Source: Pseudomonas frederiksbergensis
GTDB taxonomy: Bacteria; Pseudomonadota; Gammaproteobacteria; Pseudomonadales; Pseudomonadaceae
Direction: 5' to 3'
NCBI RefSeq assembly: GCF_900105495.1
Contig: NZ_FNTF01000002.1
Span: 2,083,501-2,147,500 of the forward strand
Length of the DNA: 64,000 nucleotides
Shown here: positions 34,291 to 43,610 of the stretch, one piece after another
How positions within the stretch are numbered: the first letter of the stretch is position 1
How the letters are laid out: each line of letters opens with the position of its first letter
Made by a program: the position numbers and the translations under genes
The notes under the pieces: generated by a model
Databases searched by the model: none
Told to the model about the DNA's origin: nothing
The model's input: the letters and a program-made list of their open reading frames with translations, nothing else

Positions 34291-36289
34291 TGCCGTTGGT
34301 CGGCACTGTAATTTCTGACAGTAGCCTGACCTGCCCACGAACGGTTAGATGACTGCTGGCAAACAGGGACGCGACCGGCATGCAGGCCTCGACGATGGGA
34401 ATGGACCACCAAACACCCGGATTGTCCGTTGTCGACCCGCGTGGTCTGCCGATCCGTTCGGTTGATTATTGGCGCGAGGTCGAAGGTGATCCCACGCAGG
34501 CACGCATCAATCGCACCTTTCACGATGCCGCAGGCCGTGCGGTTGAACAGTGGGATCCACGGCTTTGGGCGCTGCCAAAAGAAGAGCCGTTGAGGCGCGC
34601 CAACCTCACGACGGTGTTTTCGCTGGCGGGTAACGCGCTGTTCACTGACAGTGTCGATGCCGGTTGGCAGCTCAACCTGCCAGGTCTGGGCAATGAAGTG
34701 TTGCAGGGGTGGGACAGCCGAGGTGCCGGACGTGAGGTCGAATACGATGACTTGCTTCGTCCATTAGTGGTGTTCGAGCAAGGCACGACCGAGCCGCGAA
34801 AGGCGGTTGAACGCATGACTTATAGTGGTCCCGATGATGACGTCTGGAATCAATGCGGACAGTTGATCCGTCATGACGACCCCGCCGGGACGGTGCTGTT
34901 CGAGGCGTTTTCAATCACCGGCAAATGCGTGAAGCAAGTCCGTCATTTCACCCTGGCCCCTGTTGCACCTGACTGGCCACAGTTGGAAGCCGATCGCCAG
35001 CGGCTGCTTGAGCCGGGGGACGGTGCCGTTTCGACGTGGAGCTTCGGTCCGCTGAAGGATGTGCTGGAACAGGTCGATGCCAAGGGCAACCGCCAGGTCT
35101 TCAGCCTGACCCTTGACGGTCGCTTGCGTGAGACGCGTCTGCAACTTCAAGGGCTGACTACCTGGCAAACGCTGGTCAAAGAAATTCAGTACAACGCCGA
35201 GGGGCAGGTGACGCACGAAACTGCCGGCAACCATGTACAAACAACCCTTCTTTATAGCGCGGAAGATGGCCTGTTGAGGGAGCGTCGGGCACAGGACGCG
35301 AGTGCCCGGTGGTTGCAGCACTTGATCTATGACTATGACCGGACAGGCAATGTCCTGAGCATCGAGGACAAGGCACTGCCGGTGCGTTACTTCGCCAACC
35401 AGCGCATCGAGCCCATCAGTCGCTTTAGCTACGACAGCCTTTACCAATTGATCGAGGCTTCTGGCTGGGAGGCGGGCGGCCCCAACCAGGGACCGGAATC
35501 CGTGGGGCAGGCCGATCCAGCGGCGGTCAGCAACTACCGCCAGACCTACAGTTACGACGAAAGCGGCAACCTGCTGAAGCTGACGCACGTCGGGGCGAAA
35601 AATCCGGGGCGTGAATTGAAGGCGGCGCGGTACAGCAACCGCTGTTTGCCCTGGCGCAACGGCGTACCGCCCACCGAAGAGGAAATCGCTGCTGCGTTCG
35701 ATGCCAAGGGCAATTGTCTGGAGCTGGATCAGGGACGGTTCCTGAGGTGGGACCTGCGGAACCAGTTGCAGTCGATCAGCCCGGTGGAGCGAGAGTCGGG
35801 GCTCAATGATCAAGAGTCCTATGTCTACGATGGTGGTGGCCAGCGCGTGCGCAAAATCCGCTCACTGAACACCAATGCCCGAACCGTGGTGGCTGAAGTG
35901 CGTTACTTGCCGGGACTTGAACTGCGCACCGACAGTGGCACCAGGGAGGCACTGCAGGTCATCACCGCGCAGGCCGGGCTCAACAGTGTTCGGGTATTGC
36001 ATTGGGAAACCGATCCGCCGTCCGGCGTGACCAACGATCAGTACCGTTACAGCCTGGTGGATCATCTGAATTCCTGCACGCTGGAGCTCGCCGACGATGC
36101 GCGCATCATCAGCCGGGAAACGTATCATCCGTTTGGTACAACAGCCTGGTCTGCCGGCCCGAACGACACCGATGGGGATTACAAAACCGTTCGCTATTCG
36201 GGTAAGGAGCGGGATGCGGCGGGGCTTTATTACTATGGGTTTCGGTACTACGTACCGTGGTTGCAGCGTTGGTTGAATCCCGATCCTGC
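34291..36289 (+). repeat. Long direct repeat, copy 2 (TccC promoter region and core)
   Basis: Second copy of the repeat at 31254-33252. It holds the region before the second RHS gene and its whole core. Confidence 0.95.
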
Positions 36290-37112
36290 GGGGGATGTGG
36301 ATGGTCTGAATTTTTATTTGATGGTCATCAATAACCCGATGACTTTTCGGGATGCAAATGGGTTAGCGAAAACTGGAAACTATGAAATGGAGGTGGGGTT
36401 GAAACAGAGATTGTTGCTGAACGTGGCGAAATTGAAGAGCAAAATCAGCATTTTTGATAAGGCCTCGGGCAAGTACAAAGAGTCAAATGACTTTAAAGTT
36501 GTAGAGGTTGAAATGGAGAGCAAGTATCTGGTGGGTGGCGATGAGGTAAAGAAAAATTTGAGGGACTATAAGGATATTTATAGTCGCCGCTTGAAAGCTT
36601 CGCCGCAAAGAAAGGTGGGAGGGGAAGAGTCTAATAATAGTCTCGGGGAAAGTGTTTCGGGTTATATGTTGCGAAGTGCGAATGACACGTTTGTGGTGGC
36701 GTCAAACACTCTGAACGCCCCCAATATGCATCCTGATACTGTCGTTGAACGACGATTCTTTGCTGTTCTGAAAAGGGCGGATAAGAGCAAGCTGCCTGAG
36801 CAGCGAAAAATTTACGGGCTAACCGAGTTGAGCACTTTTACAGAAAAGGGTAAGACAGAAGTAACTGTTGTTCAAACCATCGTCCACCCTGACACCCAGG
36901 GGGCTGAAGAGCGACCGGGGGAGAAAATGAGTAACGATGCTTCGATGGGAGAATTACCCCTTATGCGAGGAGTAGGAACTTACTTGACGGTGCAGTCATT
37001 AGTGTCCGTGTCGAAGAGTATGAATGTTACAAGAGTTATAACCGAGGCGATAAACCCACGCTCCGCCAAGATCGCGAGCAAGTTCGGGGCCAAATGGGTC
37101 AAAAAAAGCTAA
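34380..37112 (+). CDS. TccC-like RHS toxin protein with GNAT-like tip
   Basis: A 910-residue paralogue of the gene before it. The core (residues 1 to about 661) is almost the same, ending SGKERDAAGLYYYGFRYY ... DGLNFYLMVINNPMTFRDANG. The tip (662-910) shares nothing with the first copy's tip and is richer in A+T, typical of recently swapped RHS tips. Its end resembles a GNAT acetyltransferase: a strand with VTVVQTIVHPDTQG, then R863-G-V-G-T with a helix (like the acetyl-CoA-binding motif A), a strand TRVITEAIN, and N892-P-R-S-A-K-I-A-S-K-F-G-A, as in the last GNAT helix. This is a structural guess from pattern only. The motif lacks the final Gly/Ala of the usual R/Q-x-x-G-x-G/A. The terminator at 37111-37176 follows. 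Confidence 0.85.
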   Translation: MQASTMGMDHQTPGLSVVDPRGLPIRSVDYWREVEGDPTQARINRTFHDAAGRAVEQWDPRLWALPKEEPLRRANLTTVFSLAGNALFTDSVDAGWQLNLPGLGNEVLQGWDSRGAGREVEYDDLLRPLVVFEQGTTEPRKAVERMTYSGPDDDVWNQCGQLIRHDDPAGTVLFEAFSITGKCVKQVRHFTLAPVAPDWPQLEADRQRLLEPGDGAVSTWSFGPLKDVLEQVDAKGNRQVFSLTLDGRLRETRLQLQGLTTWQTLVKEIQYNAEGQVTHETAGNHVQTTLLYSAEDGLLRERRAQDASARWLQHLIYDYDRTGNVLSIEDKALPVRYFANQRIEPISRFSYDSLYQLIEASGWEAGGPNQGPESVGQADPAAVSNYRQTYSYDESGNLLKLTHVGAKNPGRELKAARYSNRCLPWRNGVPPTEEEIAAAFDAKGNCLELDQGRFLRWDLRNQLQSISPVERESGLNDQESYVYDGGGQRVRKIRSLNTNARTVVAEVRYLPGLELRTDSGTREALQVITAQAGLNSVRVLHWETDPPSGVTNDQYRYSLVDHLNSCTLELADDARIISRETYHPFGTTAWSAGPNDTDGDYKTVRYSGKERDAAGLYYYGFRYYVPWLQRWLNPDPAGDVDGLNFYLMVINNPMTFRDANGLAKTGNYEMEVGLKQRLLLNVAKLKSKISIFDKASGKYKESNDFKVVEVEMESKYLVGGDEVKKNLRDYKDIYSRRLKASPQRKVGGEESNNSLGESVSGYMLRSANDTFVVASNTLNAPNMHPDTVVERRFFAVLKRADKSKLPEQRKIYGLTELSTFTEKGKTEVTVVQTIVHPDTQGAEERPGEKMSNDASMGELPLMRGVGTYLTVQSLVSVSKSMNVTRVITEAINPRSAKIASKFGAKWVKKS

Positions 37113-37176
37113 AAGCCCCACCCAACCCGCTGCGGATAGGGAAAACGCAGCGGGCTGGACGAGGGCTTCTTGTTTT
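37111..37176. terminator. Bidirectional terminator between the second RHS gene and algA
   Basis: Nested inverted repeat: AAAAGCCC ... AACCCGCTGCG GATAGGGAAAA CGCAGCGGGCT ... GGGCTTCTTGTTTT. It can end both the plus-strand RHS transcript and the minus-strand alginate operon. Confidence 0.85.
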
Positions 37177-37185
37177 GCTGAACGC

Positions 37186-38637
37186 TTACTGCGCGATGGT
37201 TTTCACCGACACGCCGCGATCGATCGGGTTGGAGCGACCGTAGATATCTTCAAACCGCTCGATATCGTCTTCGCCCAGGTAGCTGCCGGATTGCACTTCG
37301 ATGATTTCCAGAGGGATCTTGCCCGGGTTGCGCAAGCGGTGGACCGAGGCGATCGGGATGTAGGTCGACTGGTTTTCAGTGAGCAGGAACACGTTTTCGT
37401 CGCAGGTCACTTCAGCTGTGCCGCTGACCACGATCCAGTGTTCGGCGCGGTGGTGATGCATTTGCAGCGACAGGCACGCGCCCGGCTTGACCGAGATGCG
37501 CTTGACCTGGAAGCGACCGCCCATGTCCACCGAGTCGTAGGAACCCCACGGACGATAGACTTCACAATGGTTCTGGGTTTCGCTGCGGCCCAGTTCGTTG
37601 AGGGTGTTGACCATCTGTTTCACGCCTTGGACCTTGTCCTTGTGGGCGATCATCATGGCGTCCTTGGTTTCGACGACCACGATGTTTTCCAGGCCGATCA
37701 CCGACACCAGTTTGCCGTTGCCGTGGATCATGCAGTTTTTGCTGTCCTGGATGATCACATCGCCTTTGGTGACGTTGCCGTTGGCGTCTTTTTTGTTCAC
37801 TTCCCACAGCGACGACCAGCAGCCGACATCGCTCCAGCCCGCGGTCAGCGGTACAACGCAGGCGCGCTGGGTTTTTTCCATCACAGAGTAGTCGATGGAA
37901 TTGTCCGGGCAGCAAGCGAAGGTGGCGGCGTCGAGGTCGACGGTGTCGGCATCTTGTACGCTGCGTTCCAGGGTCAGCACGCAGGTGTCGTAGATGTCCG
38001 GATCGTGCTTTTTCAGCTCTTCGAGGAAACGACTGGCGCGGAACAGGAACATGCCGCTGTTCCAGAAGTAACCGCCGGATTCGACGAACTCGGTGGCGCG
38101 CTTCACGTCCGGTTTTTCGACGAAGTGCGAAACGCGGCTGACGCCTTCTGGCAGCAGCGAATCATTGGTCGACTTGATGTAGCCATAGCCGGTTTCCGGT
38201 TTGGTGGCCGGGACGCCGAACAGCACCATTTCGCCGTTTTCGGCAGCGACGGTGGCCAGGGCCAGCGCGCGTTGCAGGGCTTTCTGGTCATCCAGCACGT
38301 GGTCGGCCGGCAGCACCAGCATCAACTCGTCGCGACCTTCGTTGACCAGCATCATCGCGGTCAGCGCAACTGCCGGAGCGGTGTTGCGGCCAAACGGTTC
38401 CATCAGGATGCGCTGGGTGTCCAGGTTACGGGCACTCAGTTGCTCGTTGACGATGAAACGGTGTTCCTTGTTGCAGACCACGATGGGGGTGTCCATGCCT
38501 TCGAACACCAGGCGCTCCAGGGTCTGCTGGAACAGTGTGTGTTCGCCGGTCAGGGCGAGAAACTGCTTAGGGAATTGCTTGCGCGAAAGCGGCCAAAGAC
38601 GTGAGCCACTACCACCTGACAAGATCACCGGAATCAT
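37186..38637 (-). CDS. algA: Mannose-6-phosphate isomerase / GDP-mannose pyrophosphorylase
   Basis: A 483-residue bifunctional enzyme (fructose-6-P to mannose-6-P, and mannose-1-P plus GTP to GDP-mannose), which supplies the precursor for alginate. The nucleotidyltransferase signature GGSGSRLWPLSRKQFPKQF is at the N-terminus (about residues 8-26). The C-terminal type II isomerase cupin holds QMHHHRAEHWIVVSG. It is the last gene of the alginate operon; 212 bp with a REP pair separate it from algF, longer than other gaps in the operon. Confidence 0.97.
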   Translation of the reverse strand: MIPVILSGGSGSRLWPLSRKQFPKQFLALTGEHTLFQQTLERLVFEGMDTPIVVCNKEHRFIVNEQLSARNLDTQRILMEPFGRNTAPAVALTAMMLVNEGRDELMLVLPADHVLDDQKALQRALALATVAAENGEMVLFGVPATKPETGYGYIKSTNDSLLPEGVSRVSHFVEKPDVKRATEFVESGGYFWNSGMFLFRASRFLEELKKHDPDIYDTCVLTLERSVQDADTVDLDAATFACCPDNSIDYSVMEKTQRACVVPLTAGWSDVGCWSSLWEVNKKDANGNVTKGDVIIQDSKNCMIHGNGKLVSVIGLENIVVVETKDAMMIAHKDKVQGVKQMVNTLNELGRSETQNHCEVYRPWGSYDSVDMGGRFQVKRISVKPGACLSLQMHHHRAEHWIVVSGTAEVTCDENVFLLTENQSTYIPIASVHRLRNPGKIPLEIIEVQSGSYLGEDDIERFEDIYGRSNPIDRGVSVKTIAQ

Positions 38638-38731
38638 GTTGTTACTCCTTTAAATCGATTGGGTCAGAGCTACTGCGTTCTGTCGTTTCACTCTTGTTCT
38701 TGTTCCGTGTCCCAATTGACGCCTCGATCCA

Positions 38732-38823
38732 CTGTAGGAGCGAGCCTGCTCGCGATGACTGAGTGTCAGTCGACATCGATGCTGGATGTCGGATCGCAAT
38801 CGCGAGCAGGCTCGCTCCCACAG
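38732..38823. repeat. REP inverted pair between algF and algA
   Basis: CTGTAGGAGCGAGCCTGCTC GCGAT and the inverted ATCGCGAGCAGGCTCGCTCC CACAGG flank a short centre. It occupies most of the algF-algA gap. Confidence 0.88.
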
Positions 38824-38849
38824 GGAACAGCGTTAATCAGGCAAATGTA

Positions 38850-39503
38850 TTAGCGCGTCGAAACCGGGCGTTTTACCCATACTGGCGACAGGCTGCTGCC
38901 ACTGCCGGTGACGTACAGCACTGCGGCTTCGCCTCGTTCCAGGGCAACCGGTTTCACGTCGCCGACTTTGGTGGCGCCGTCGTACAGTGCCAGGCTGACC
39001 TTGACCGGGTTGATCTCACGCTCGCCACGACCTTTGGCCGCTACGGACGGAACCACTTCGGTCTTGCCGTCAGCGGTTTTCAGGGTCAGGGCCTTGTCGC
39101 TGAGGTTCTGCACGCGGACCAGGGATTTCTGCTTGTTCTTGAACGGCGGCTCTTCGATCAGTTGCGGTGCGCCGCTGGCGTTGTTGACCAGGGTGTAATA
39201 GTGATCACCCGCCAGTTTCACCGGCAGGGACTGGCTACCGACCTTGGCGCTGTAGTCGCCGCCCGGCATGAAACTGAAGTCGGTGCTGGACAGCGGCGCG
39301 ACTTCGGCCAGGTTGGTGGTGCCGACGGTGGCGCTGACTTCAGCGTTACCGGCGTTGTAGACACGCACGAAGCTCGAGCCTTTCGGTGCGGTCGGGCCGT
39401 AGAGCGCGGCGTCGCCTGCGAAGGCGGACATCGACAGAACGCTCATGCCTGCAACGAGTGCGAAGGTCTTGGCGAGACGGCGAGGAGTAGTAGTGAAAGT
39501 CAT
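38850..39503 (-). CDS. algF: Alginate O-acetylation protein AlgF
   Basis: A 217-residue periplasmic protein with a signal peptide (residues 1 to about 28, ending MSAFA). It works with AlgI, AlgJ and AlgX in O-acetylating alginate. The mature part is beta-rich, matching AlgF over its whole length: ALYGPTAPKGSSFVRVYNAG, then FMPGGDYSAKVG. It lies 14 bp after algJ, in the standard order. Confidence 0.95.
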   Translation of the reverse strand: MTFTTTPRRLAKTFALVAGMSVLSMSAFAGDAALYGPTAPKGSSFVRVYNAGNAEVSATVGTTNLAEVAPLSSTDFSFMPGGDYSAKVGSQSLPVKLAGDHYYTLVNNASGAPQLIEEPPFKNKQKSLVRVQNLSDKALTLKTADGKTEVVPSVAAKGRGEREINPVKVSLALYDGATKVGDVKPVALERGEAAVLYVTGSGSSLSPVWVKRPVSTR

Positions 39504-39517
39504 GGTGTACCTCTCTT

Positions 39518-40693
39518 TCAGTTTTGCGCCCGGTCGGGCGTCTCGGATTTAGTGTTTGCTGCTACGTTTTGTTGGCGCGCGCCGGCTTCTTTGAGCTCTG
39601 CGACCCACTTCGGGTCGGCGTCGCCGATTTCGTTGTTCACAGGCAGATAACGTTCAGGAAACTCCCAGATCAGCACCTGTGGCGGGCTGTTCTTGAAAGC
39701 ATCGCTTTTCAGATAGGTGAGCATCGGCAGAATCGGGCCATGGCCGTCTTCGGCGTAATTGACCACGTCGCTGTTCAGCGCTTGTTTCAGCGCTCCGACG
39801 AAGTTCCAGTTGGGGTTGGCGCTGTAGCTGGTGCCAATCAGGGCCACCGGCACTTCAGCGTTGGCGAACAGGGCGTCATCACCGGCTGGCTGGTCTTGCG
39901 CCGCAACGGTGTTGCGCTTCTGCAACGGCTCAGTCTTGGGCATCAGGTTTTCGAACAGTGGGTCCAGCGGCAGGAACAACCGCAGGTCGCCCTTGTGAGT
40001 CACCTTCTCCGCAGGCTCAGTGACAAAGTGTTGCGGCTCGCCGTTCAACGGGGTTTTTTCGGCGATGGTTTTCGCCAGGGCTTCGGCAGCGATTTGCGCG
40101 CCTTCCGGGGTCCAGTGAGTGTCGGTGCGCAGGAACACTTGCTGACCGTCCAGCTTGGCTTTCAACATCGGGCCGAACAGGTCGGGAGCGAGGATCTTGT
40201 TGGCCGCCACACGAGCGTGGAAGTCTTCATAGAGGTTGGCGTGGATGCTCGAAGGCTTCACTTCACCCAGGTGTTCCGGGTACAGGCGAGTCTTGGCCGG
40301 CACGATCGCCATGACCAGTTTCACGCCTTTGGCCTTCAGTTCCTGGCGCACGCCTTCAACCAGCGCGTAGTTGCCTTGCAGGTTCAGCTCTTCGTTGACG
40401 ATCGGGTTGAATTCCTCATCGCTGTACAACCACTGATCGCGACCGAGCACGACGCCCGGACGACCTTCGTTGAACAGTTTGAAATCCAGCGCGGCCCAAA
40501 GGTTGGTGCCCAGGCGCTTGATCGGGAACTCTTCGTCGTAGTGCGTCTCCACGGCTTTGGCCCAGCGGCCGTTGAGCACCGTCGTTTCCGCAGAGGTGCT
40601 GAAGCCCAGGAAGCTGCGCGTGGACCACAAGCCCAGGACCAACAGCGTCACCATGAACAGGCCGATGTAGAGGATGCGTAATGAGCGGGTCAT
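39518..40693 (-). CDS. algJ: Alginate O-acetyltransferase AlgJ
   Basis: A 391-residue SGNH-like acetyltransferase anchored by one N-terminal membrane segment (about residues 7-25). The catalytic set of the AlgJ/AlgX family is visible: the Asp-His pair in RTDTHWTPEGAQ and the Ser in LIGTSYSANPNWNF. It is thought to take acetyl from AlgI into the periplasm. It lies 11 bp after algI and 14 bp before algF. Confidence 0.95.
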   Translation of the reverse strand: MTRSLRILYIGLFMVTLLVLGLWSTRSFLGFSTSAETTVLNGRWAKAVETHYDEEFPIKRLGTNLWAALDFKLFNEGRPGVVLGRDQWLYSDEEFNPIVNEELNLQGNYALVEGVRQELKAKGVKLVMAIVPAKTRLYPEHLGEVKPSSIHANLYEDFHARVAANKILAPDLFGPMLKAKLDGQQVFLRTDTHWTPEGAQIAAEALAKTIAEKTPLNGEPQHFVTEPAEKVTHKGDLRLFLPLDPLFENLMPKTEPLQKRNTVAAQDQPAGDDALFANAEVPVALIGTSYSANPNWNFVGALKQALNSDVVNYAEDGHGPILPMLTYLKSDAFKNSPPQVLIWEFPERYLPVNNEIGDADPKWVAELKEAGARQQNVAANTKSETPDRAQN

Positions 40694-40704
40694 AGTCAGA
40701 TCCC

Positions 40705-42270
40705 TCAGAACTGGAAGTAAAGGAACGGCGAGAAGCTTTGCGCCGAGAGTTTGAAAATCGAGGCGATGAACAGCACCAGTACCAGCGTGCGCATCACGTA
40801 ACGAGACCAGTCCGCGGTCCAGTAGGCCGGTTGCACAGTCGCTTCAACGCCGACGGTGTAGCCAGGCTGGTGGATGCTGCCCGGGTTGTCGCCCGGTACG
40901 GCTTTGATCATTCCAGGTGTTGCGGCAGCCGGGCCATCGGCCTCGACGTTCGCAGCAGGCTTGGTCTTCTCAGGCGGCAGGTTGCTGTAGAAGTCACGAA
41001 TGCCGAAGAACGCCAGGGTCATGTAAGCCACCACCAGGGTCGCCACTTGCAGGCCGGTGAGGCTGGCCGCGTTGAGTTCCGACAGGGACCATTCGCCGAA
41101 GCTGAACATCGCGCCGTACATACGACCGGCGACGTGCAGGTTTTCCGAGCGGAAGATCACCCAGCCCATGACCACGAGCAGGAAGGTCAGCGCCCAGCGG
41201 ATCGGGTTGATGCTGCGCGGCGAGGTGTTCAGGCCGAGGGCTTTTTCGATCGCCAGCCACATGCCGTGCCAGGCGCCCCAGATGACGTACGTGATGTTCG
41301 CGCCGTGCCACAGACCACCGAGCAGCATGGTCAGGAACAGGTTGCGATAGGTCATCAGCGTACCTTTGCGGTTACCGCCCAGCGTGATGTACAGGTAGTC
41401 ACGCAACCAGGTGGACAGGCTGATGTGCCAGCGACGCCAGAACTCGGTGATCGACTGGCTGATGTACGGCTGTTTGAAGTTTTCCATGAAGCGGAAACCC
41501 ATCATCAAGCCCAGGCCGATGGCCATGTCGCTGTAACCGGAGAAGTCGAAATACAGCTGCGCGGTGTAGGCCAGTGCGCCGAGCCAGGCATCGCCAGTGG
41601 TCGGGTTCTGCAAGGCAAAGCAATGGTCCGCCACGACCGCCAGGGTGTCGGCGATGAAGACCTTCTTGATGAAGCCCTGCATGAATCGCGTCGCACCTTC
41701 GGAGAACTTGTCGAGGGTGTGGGTGCGATTGTTGAACTGGTCGGCGAGATCGCGGAAGCGCAACACCGGACCGGCGATCAGGTGCGGGAAGATCGCCACG
41801 AACGCGGCAAAGTCGATCAGGTTGCGGGTCGCCGGTGTGTCACCACGGTAGACGTCGATGATGTAGCTGATGGACTCGAAGATGTAGAACGAGATCCCGA
41901 TCGGCAACAGCACGTGGGTCAGGATGAACGGCGACAGACCGACGGAGGTCATCATCGCGTTGATGCTGTCGACGCCGAAGTTGGCGTACTTGAAGTAGCC
42001 CAGAATGCACAGGTCGACGGCCACGCCCAGGAGCAACCAGCGTTGTGCCGGTTTGGTCCGAACGCCTGCGGCACCGACTTTGAGGCCGATCCAGTAGTTC
42101 CACAATGTGACGGCTGCGAACAGCGCAAGGAAGTCCACACGCCACCAGGCATAGAACACGTAGCTGGCGATCAGCAGCAGCAGGTTGCGATAGCGTATTC
42201 CGCTCAAGTAATACATGCCGAGAAAGATCGGCAAGAACAAAAACAGGAACACGTTGGATGAAAATACCAT
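40705..42270 (-). CDS. algI: Alginate O-acetyltransferase AlgI (MBOAT)
   Basis: A 521-residue polytopic membrane-bound O-acyltransferase that moves acetyl groups across the inner membrane for alginate acetylation. Many membrane helices are visible, and the conserved active-site histidine region reads LWHGANITYVIWGAWHG. The ATG at 42270 starts MVFSSNVFLFLFLPIFLG as in other AlgI proteins; the in-frame extension further upstream to 42492 is non-coding repeat DNA. Length agrees with P. aeruginosa AlgI. Confidence 0.96.
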   Translation of the reverse strand: MVFSSNVFLFLFLPIFLGMYYLSGIRYRNLLLLIASYVFYAWWRVDFLALFAAVTLWNYWIGLKVGAAGVRTKPAQRWLLLGVAVDLCILGYFKYANFGVDSINAMMTSVGLSPFILTHVLLPIGISFYIFESISYIIDVYRGDTPATRNLIDFAAFVAIFPHLIAGPVLRFRDLADQFNNRTHTLDKFSEGATRFMQGFIKKVFIADTLAVVADHCFALQNPTTGDAWLGALAYTAQLYFDFSGYSDMAIGLGLMMGFRFMENFKQPYISQSITEFWRRWHISLSTWLRDYLYITLGGNRKGTLMTYRNLFLTMLLGGLWHGANITYVIWGAWHGMWLAIEKALGLNTSPRSINPIRWALTFLLVVMGWVIFRSENLHVAGRMYGAMFSFGEWSLSELNAASLTGLQVATLVVAYMTLAFFGIRDFYSNLPPEKTKPAANVEADGPAAATPGMIKAVPGDNPGSIHQPGYTVGVEATVQPAYWTADWSRYVMRTLVLVLFIASIFKLSAQSFSPFLYFQF

Positions 42271-42346
42271 CCCGGTCTCTCCATGTTTAACAACAGTCAA
42301 GGGCCGCAGCCCCCCCAAACCCCCCACCGAAAACCGGGGGATATAT

Positions 42347-42457
42347 GATCGTTCCCACGCTCTGCGTGGGAATGCCTCACTGGACGCTCTGCGTCCGCTT
42401 CGGCATGTGACGCGGAGCGTCACGGGCGGCATTCCCACGCAGAGCGTGGGAACGATC
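42347..42457. repeat. Perfect 30-bp inverted repeat element between algL and algI
   Basis: Arms 42347-42376 and 42428-42457 are perfect inverted copies (GATCGTTCCCACGCTCTGCG... and its complement). Each arm holds the small palindrome CCCACGCTCTGCGTGGG. The centre contains another stem, GTGACGCGGAGCGTCAC. A half copy occurs at 23045-23096. Confidence 0.92.
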
Positions 42458-42466
42458 ACCGATGAA

Positions 42467-43600
42467 TCAACTGCCTTTTTTGCCCTTCTCATACGCCGGG
42501 TCGTAGACCTTGGTCAGGTCACCCCCCAGGCGGAAAGTCTTGAACGGCTGCATTTCGTGCTTTTTCTCAAGCACATCCGGCGAGCAGGTGTAGAGCGTGC
42601 AGAACGGTTCGAGCCAGGCGAATTTCGAGTCGTCTTTCAGATCGGTCATGTCCTGTTCCTTACCGTTCTTCTTCTCGAATTCTTCCGGGTCTTCGACACC
42701 CGCGAGCACTCGATCACCGAGGCGTTTCAATGCGCCGTTGTTTTCCTGACGCAAGTCCACACCGTTGACCTGAGCGAAACTGGCGATCATCGCGAGCGGC
42801 GGCAGGGCGTAGTTGTGGTAGGCGAGGGCGCGTTGCTCGCGCTTGAGCTCGTTAGGCAGGAAACCCTGGGCGTCGATCTGATTGGCGCCGACCTTGAATT
42901 CCTTCACCGACCAGTCGAACAGGTCACGGCGGTTGGTGGCGATGGAGGCTGCCATCACCGACCAGGCGGACCAGTACGAGTGGTTGTTGGTTTTTTCCAG
43001 TGGCAGGTTGTCCCAGTCGCTGACCACCTGATCAGCCATTTTGCTGAACCAGGCTTCAATCAACTGCGACTCTTGCTGGTGGTTCGCCAACGGATGCGAG
43101 TCGGAAAACTTCAGGCGGATATAGGACGATGCCATGCTGCCCAACGCCCATTTGCGCATGGACTTGCCGGTGTGGTTGAAGTCCTTGGACATCAACGCAT
43201 CGGCCTTGGCCCAGGCGGTCAGCCAATTCAGGGTGCATTCCAGCTGTTCCGGACGACCGTCACGCATGTACTGCATCACGCGCTTGCTGGTGCCGCGTTC
43301 AATCTTGGTGATGTCGGCCGTGGTGTCACGGAAGGCTTTTTCCGAGGCCTCGTTCAGGGTCGAACGGGCCTTGTCGGAACCTTCGTATTTGCTGCGAAAT
43401 TGCAGCGAACCGGTGTACGGCGTCGGGATCGCGTCACAGCCTTCGCTCTTGTCGCCGGTTTTGACTTTTTCAATCGGCGCGAAATACCCCTGTGGCGGGC
43501 GCAGTGGTGCGGCGGCCTGGGTGGCTCCGGCGAACATCGCCAGAGTCAGCAGGGAGGGCGCGATCAATCTTTTCAAAGTTCGGGTTTGCATGCATGTCAT
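42467..43600 (-). CDS. algL: Alginate lyase AlgL
   Basis: A 377-residue periplasmic poly(beta-D-mannuronate) lyase with a signal peptide (to about residue 31). It clears alginate that goes astray in the periplasm. The family signature NNHSYW is present, with its catalytic His. Other conserved segments include [20 protein letters not shown] and [12 protein letters not shown]. Two starts are possible (43600 and 43591, MQT); the first is given. It lies 10 bp after algX. The gap to algI (196 bp) holds a repeat element. Confidence 0.95.
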   Translation of the reverse strand: MTCMQTRTLKRLIAPSLLTLAMFAGATQAAAPLRPPQGYFAPIEKVKTGDKSEGCDAIPTPYTGSLQFRSKYEGSDKARSTLNEASEKAFRDTTADITKIERGTSKRVMQYMRDGRPEQLECTLNWLTAWAKADALMSKDFNHTGKSMRKWALGSMASSYIRLKFSDSHPLANHQQESQLIEAWFSKMADQVVSDWDNLPLEKTNNHSYWSAWSVMAASIATNRRDLFDWSVKEFKVGANQIDAQGFLPNELKREQRALAYHNYALPPLAMIASFAQVNGVDLRQENNGALKRLGDRVLAGVEDPEEFEKKNGKEQDMTDLKDDSKFAWLEPFCTLYTCSPDVLEKKHEMQPFKTFRLGGDLTKVYDPAYEKGKKGS

Positions 43601-43610
43601 AGAGGTTGCC

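Noticed and set aside
31176..37180. Prophage or genomic island around the RHS genes
   Set aside because: No integrase, transposase, tRNA or attachment repeats were seen; only the genes' own duplication is evident.
42271..42492. N-terminal extension of algI
   Set aside because: It runs through the 111-bp palindromic element and the end of algL; AlgI homologues start at MVFSSNVF.
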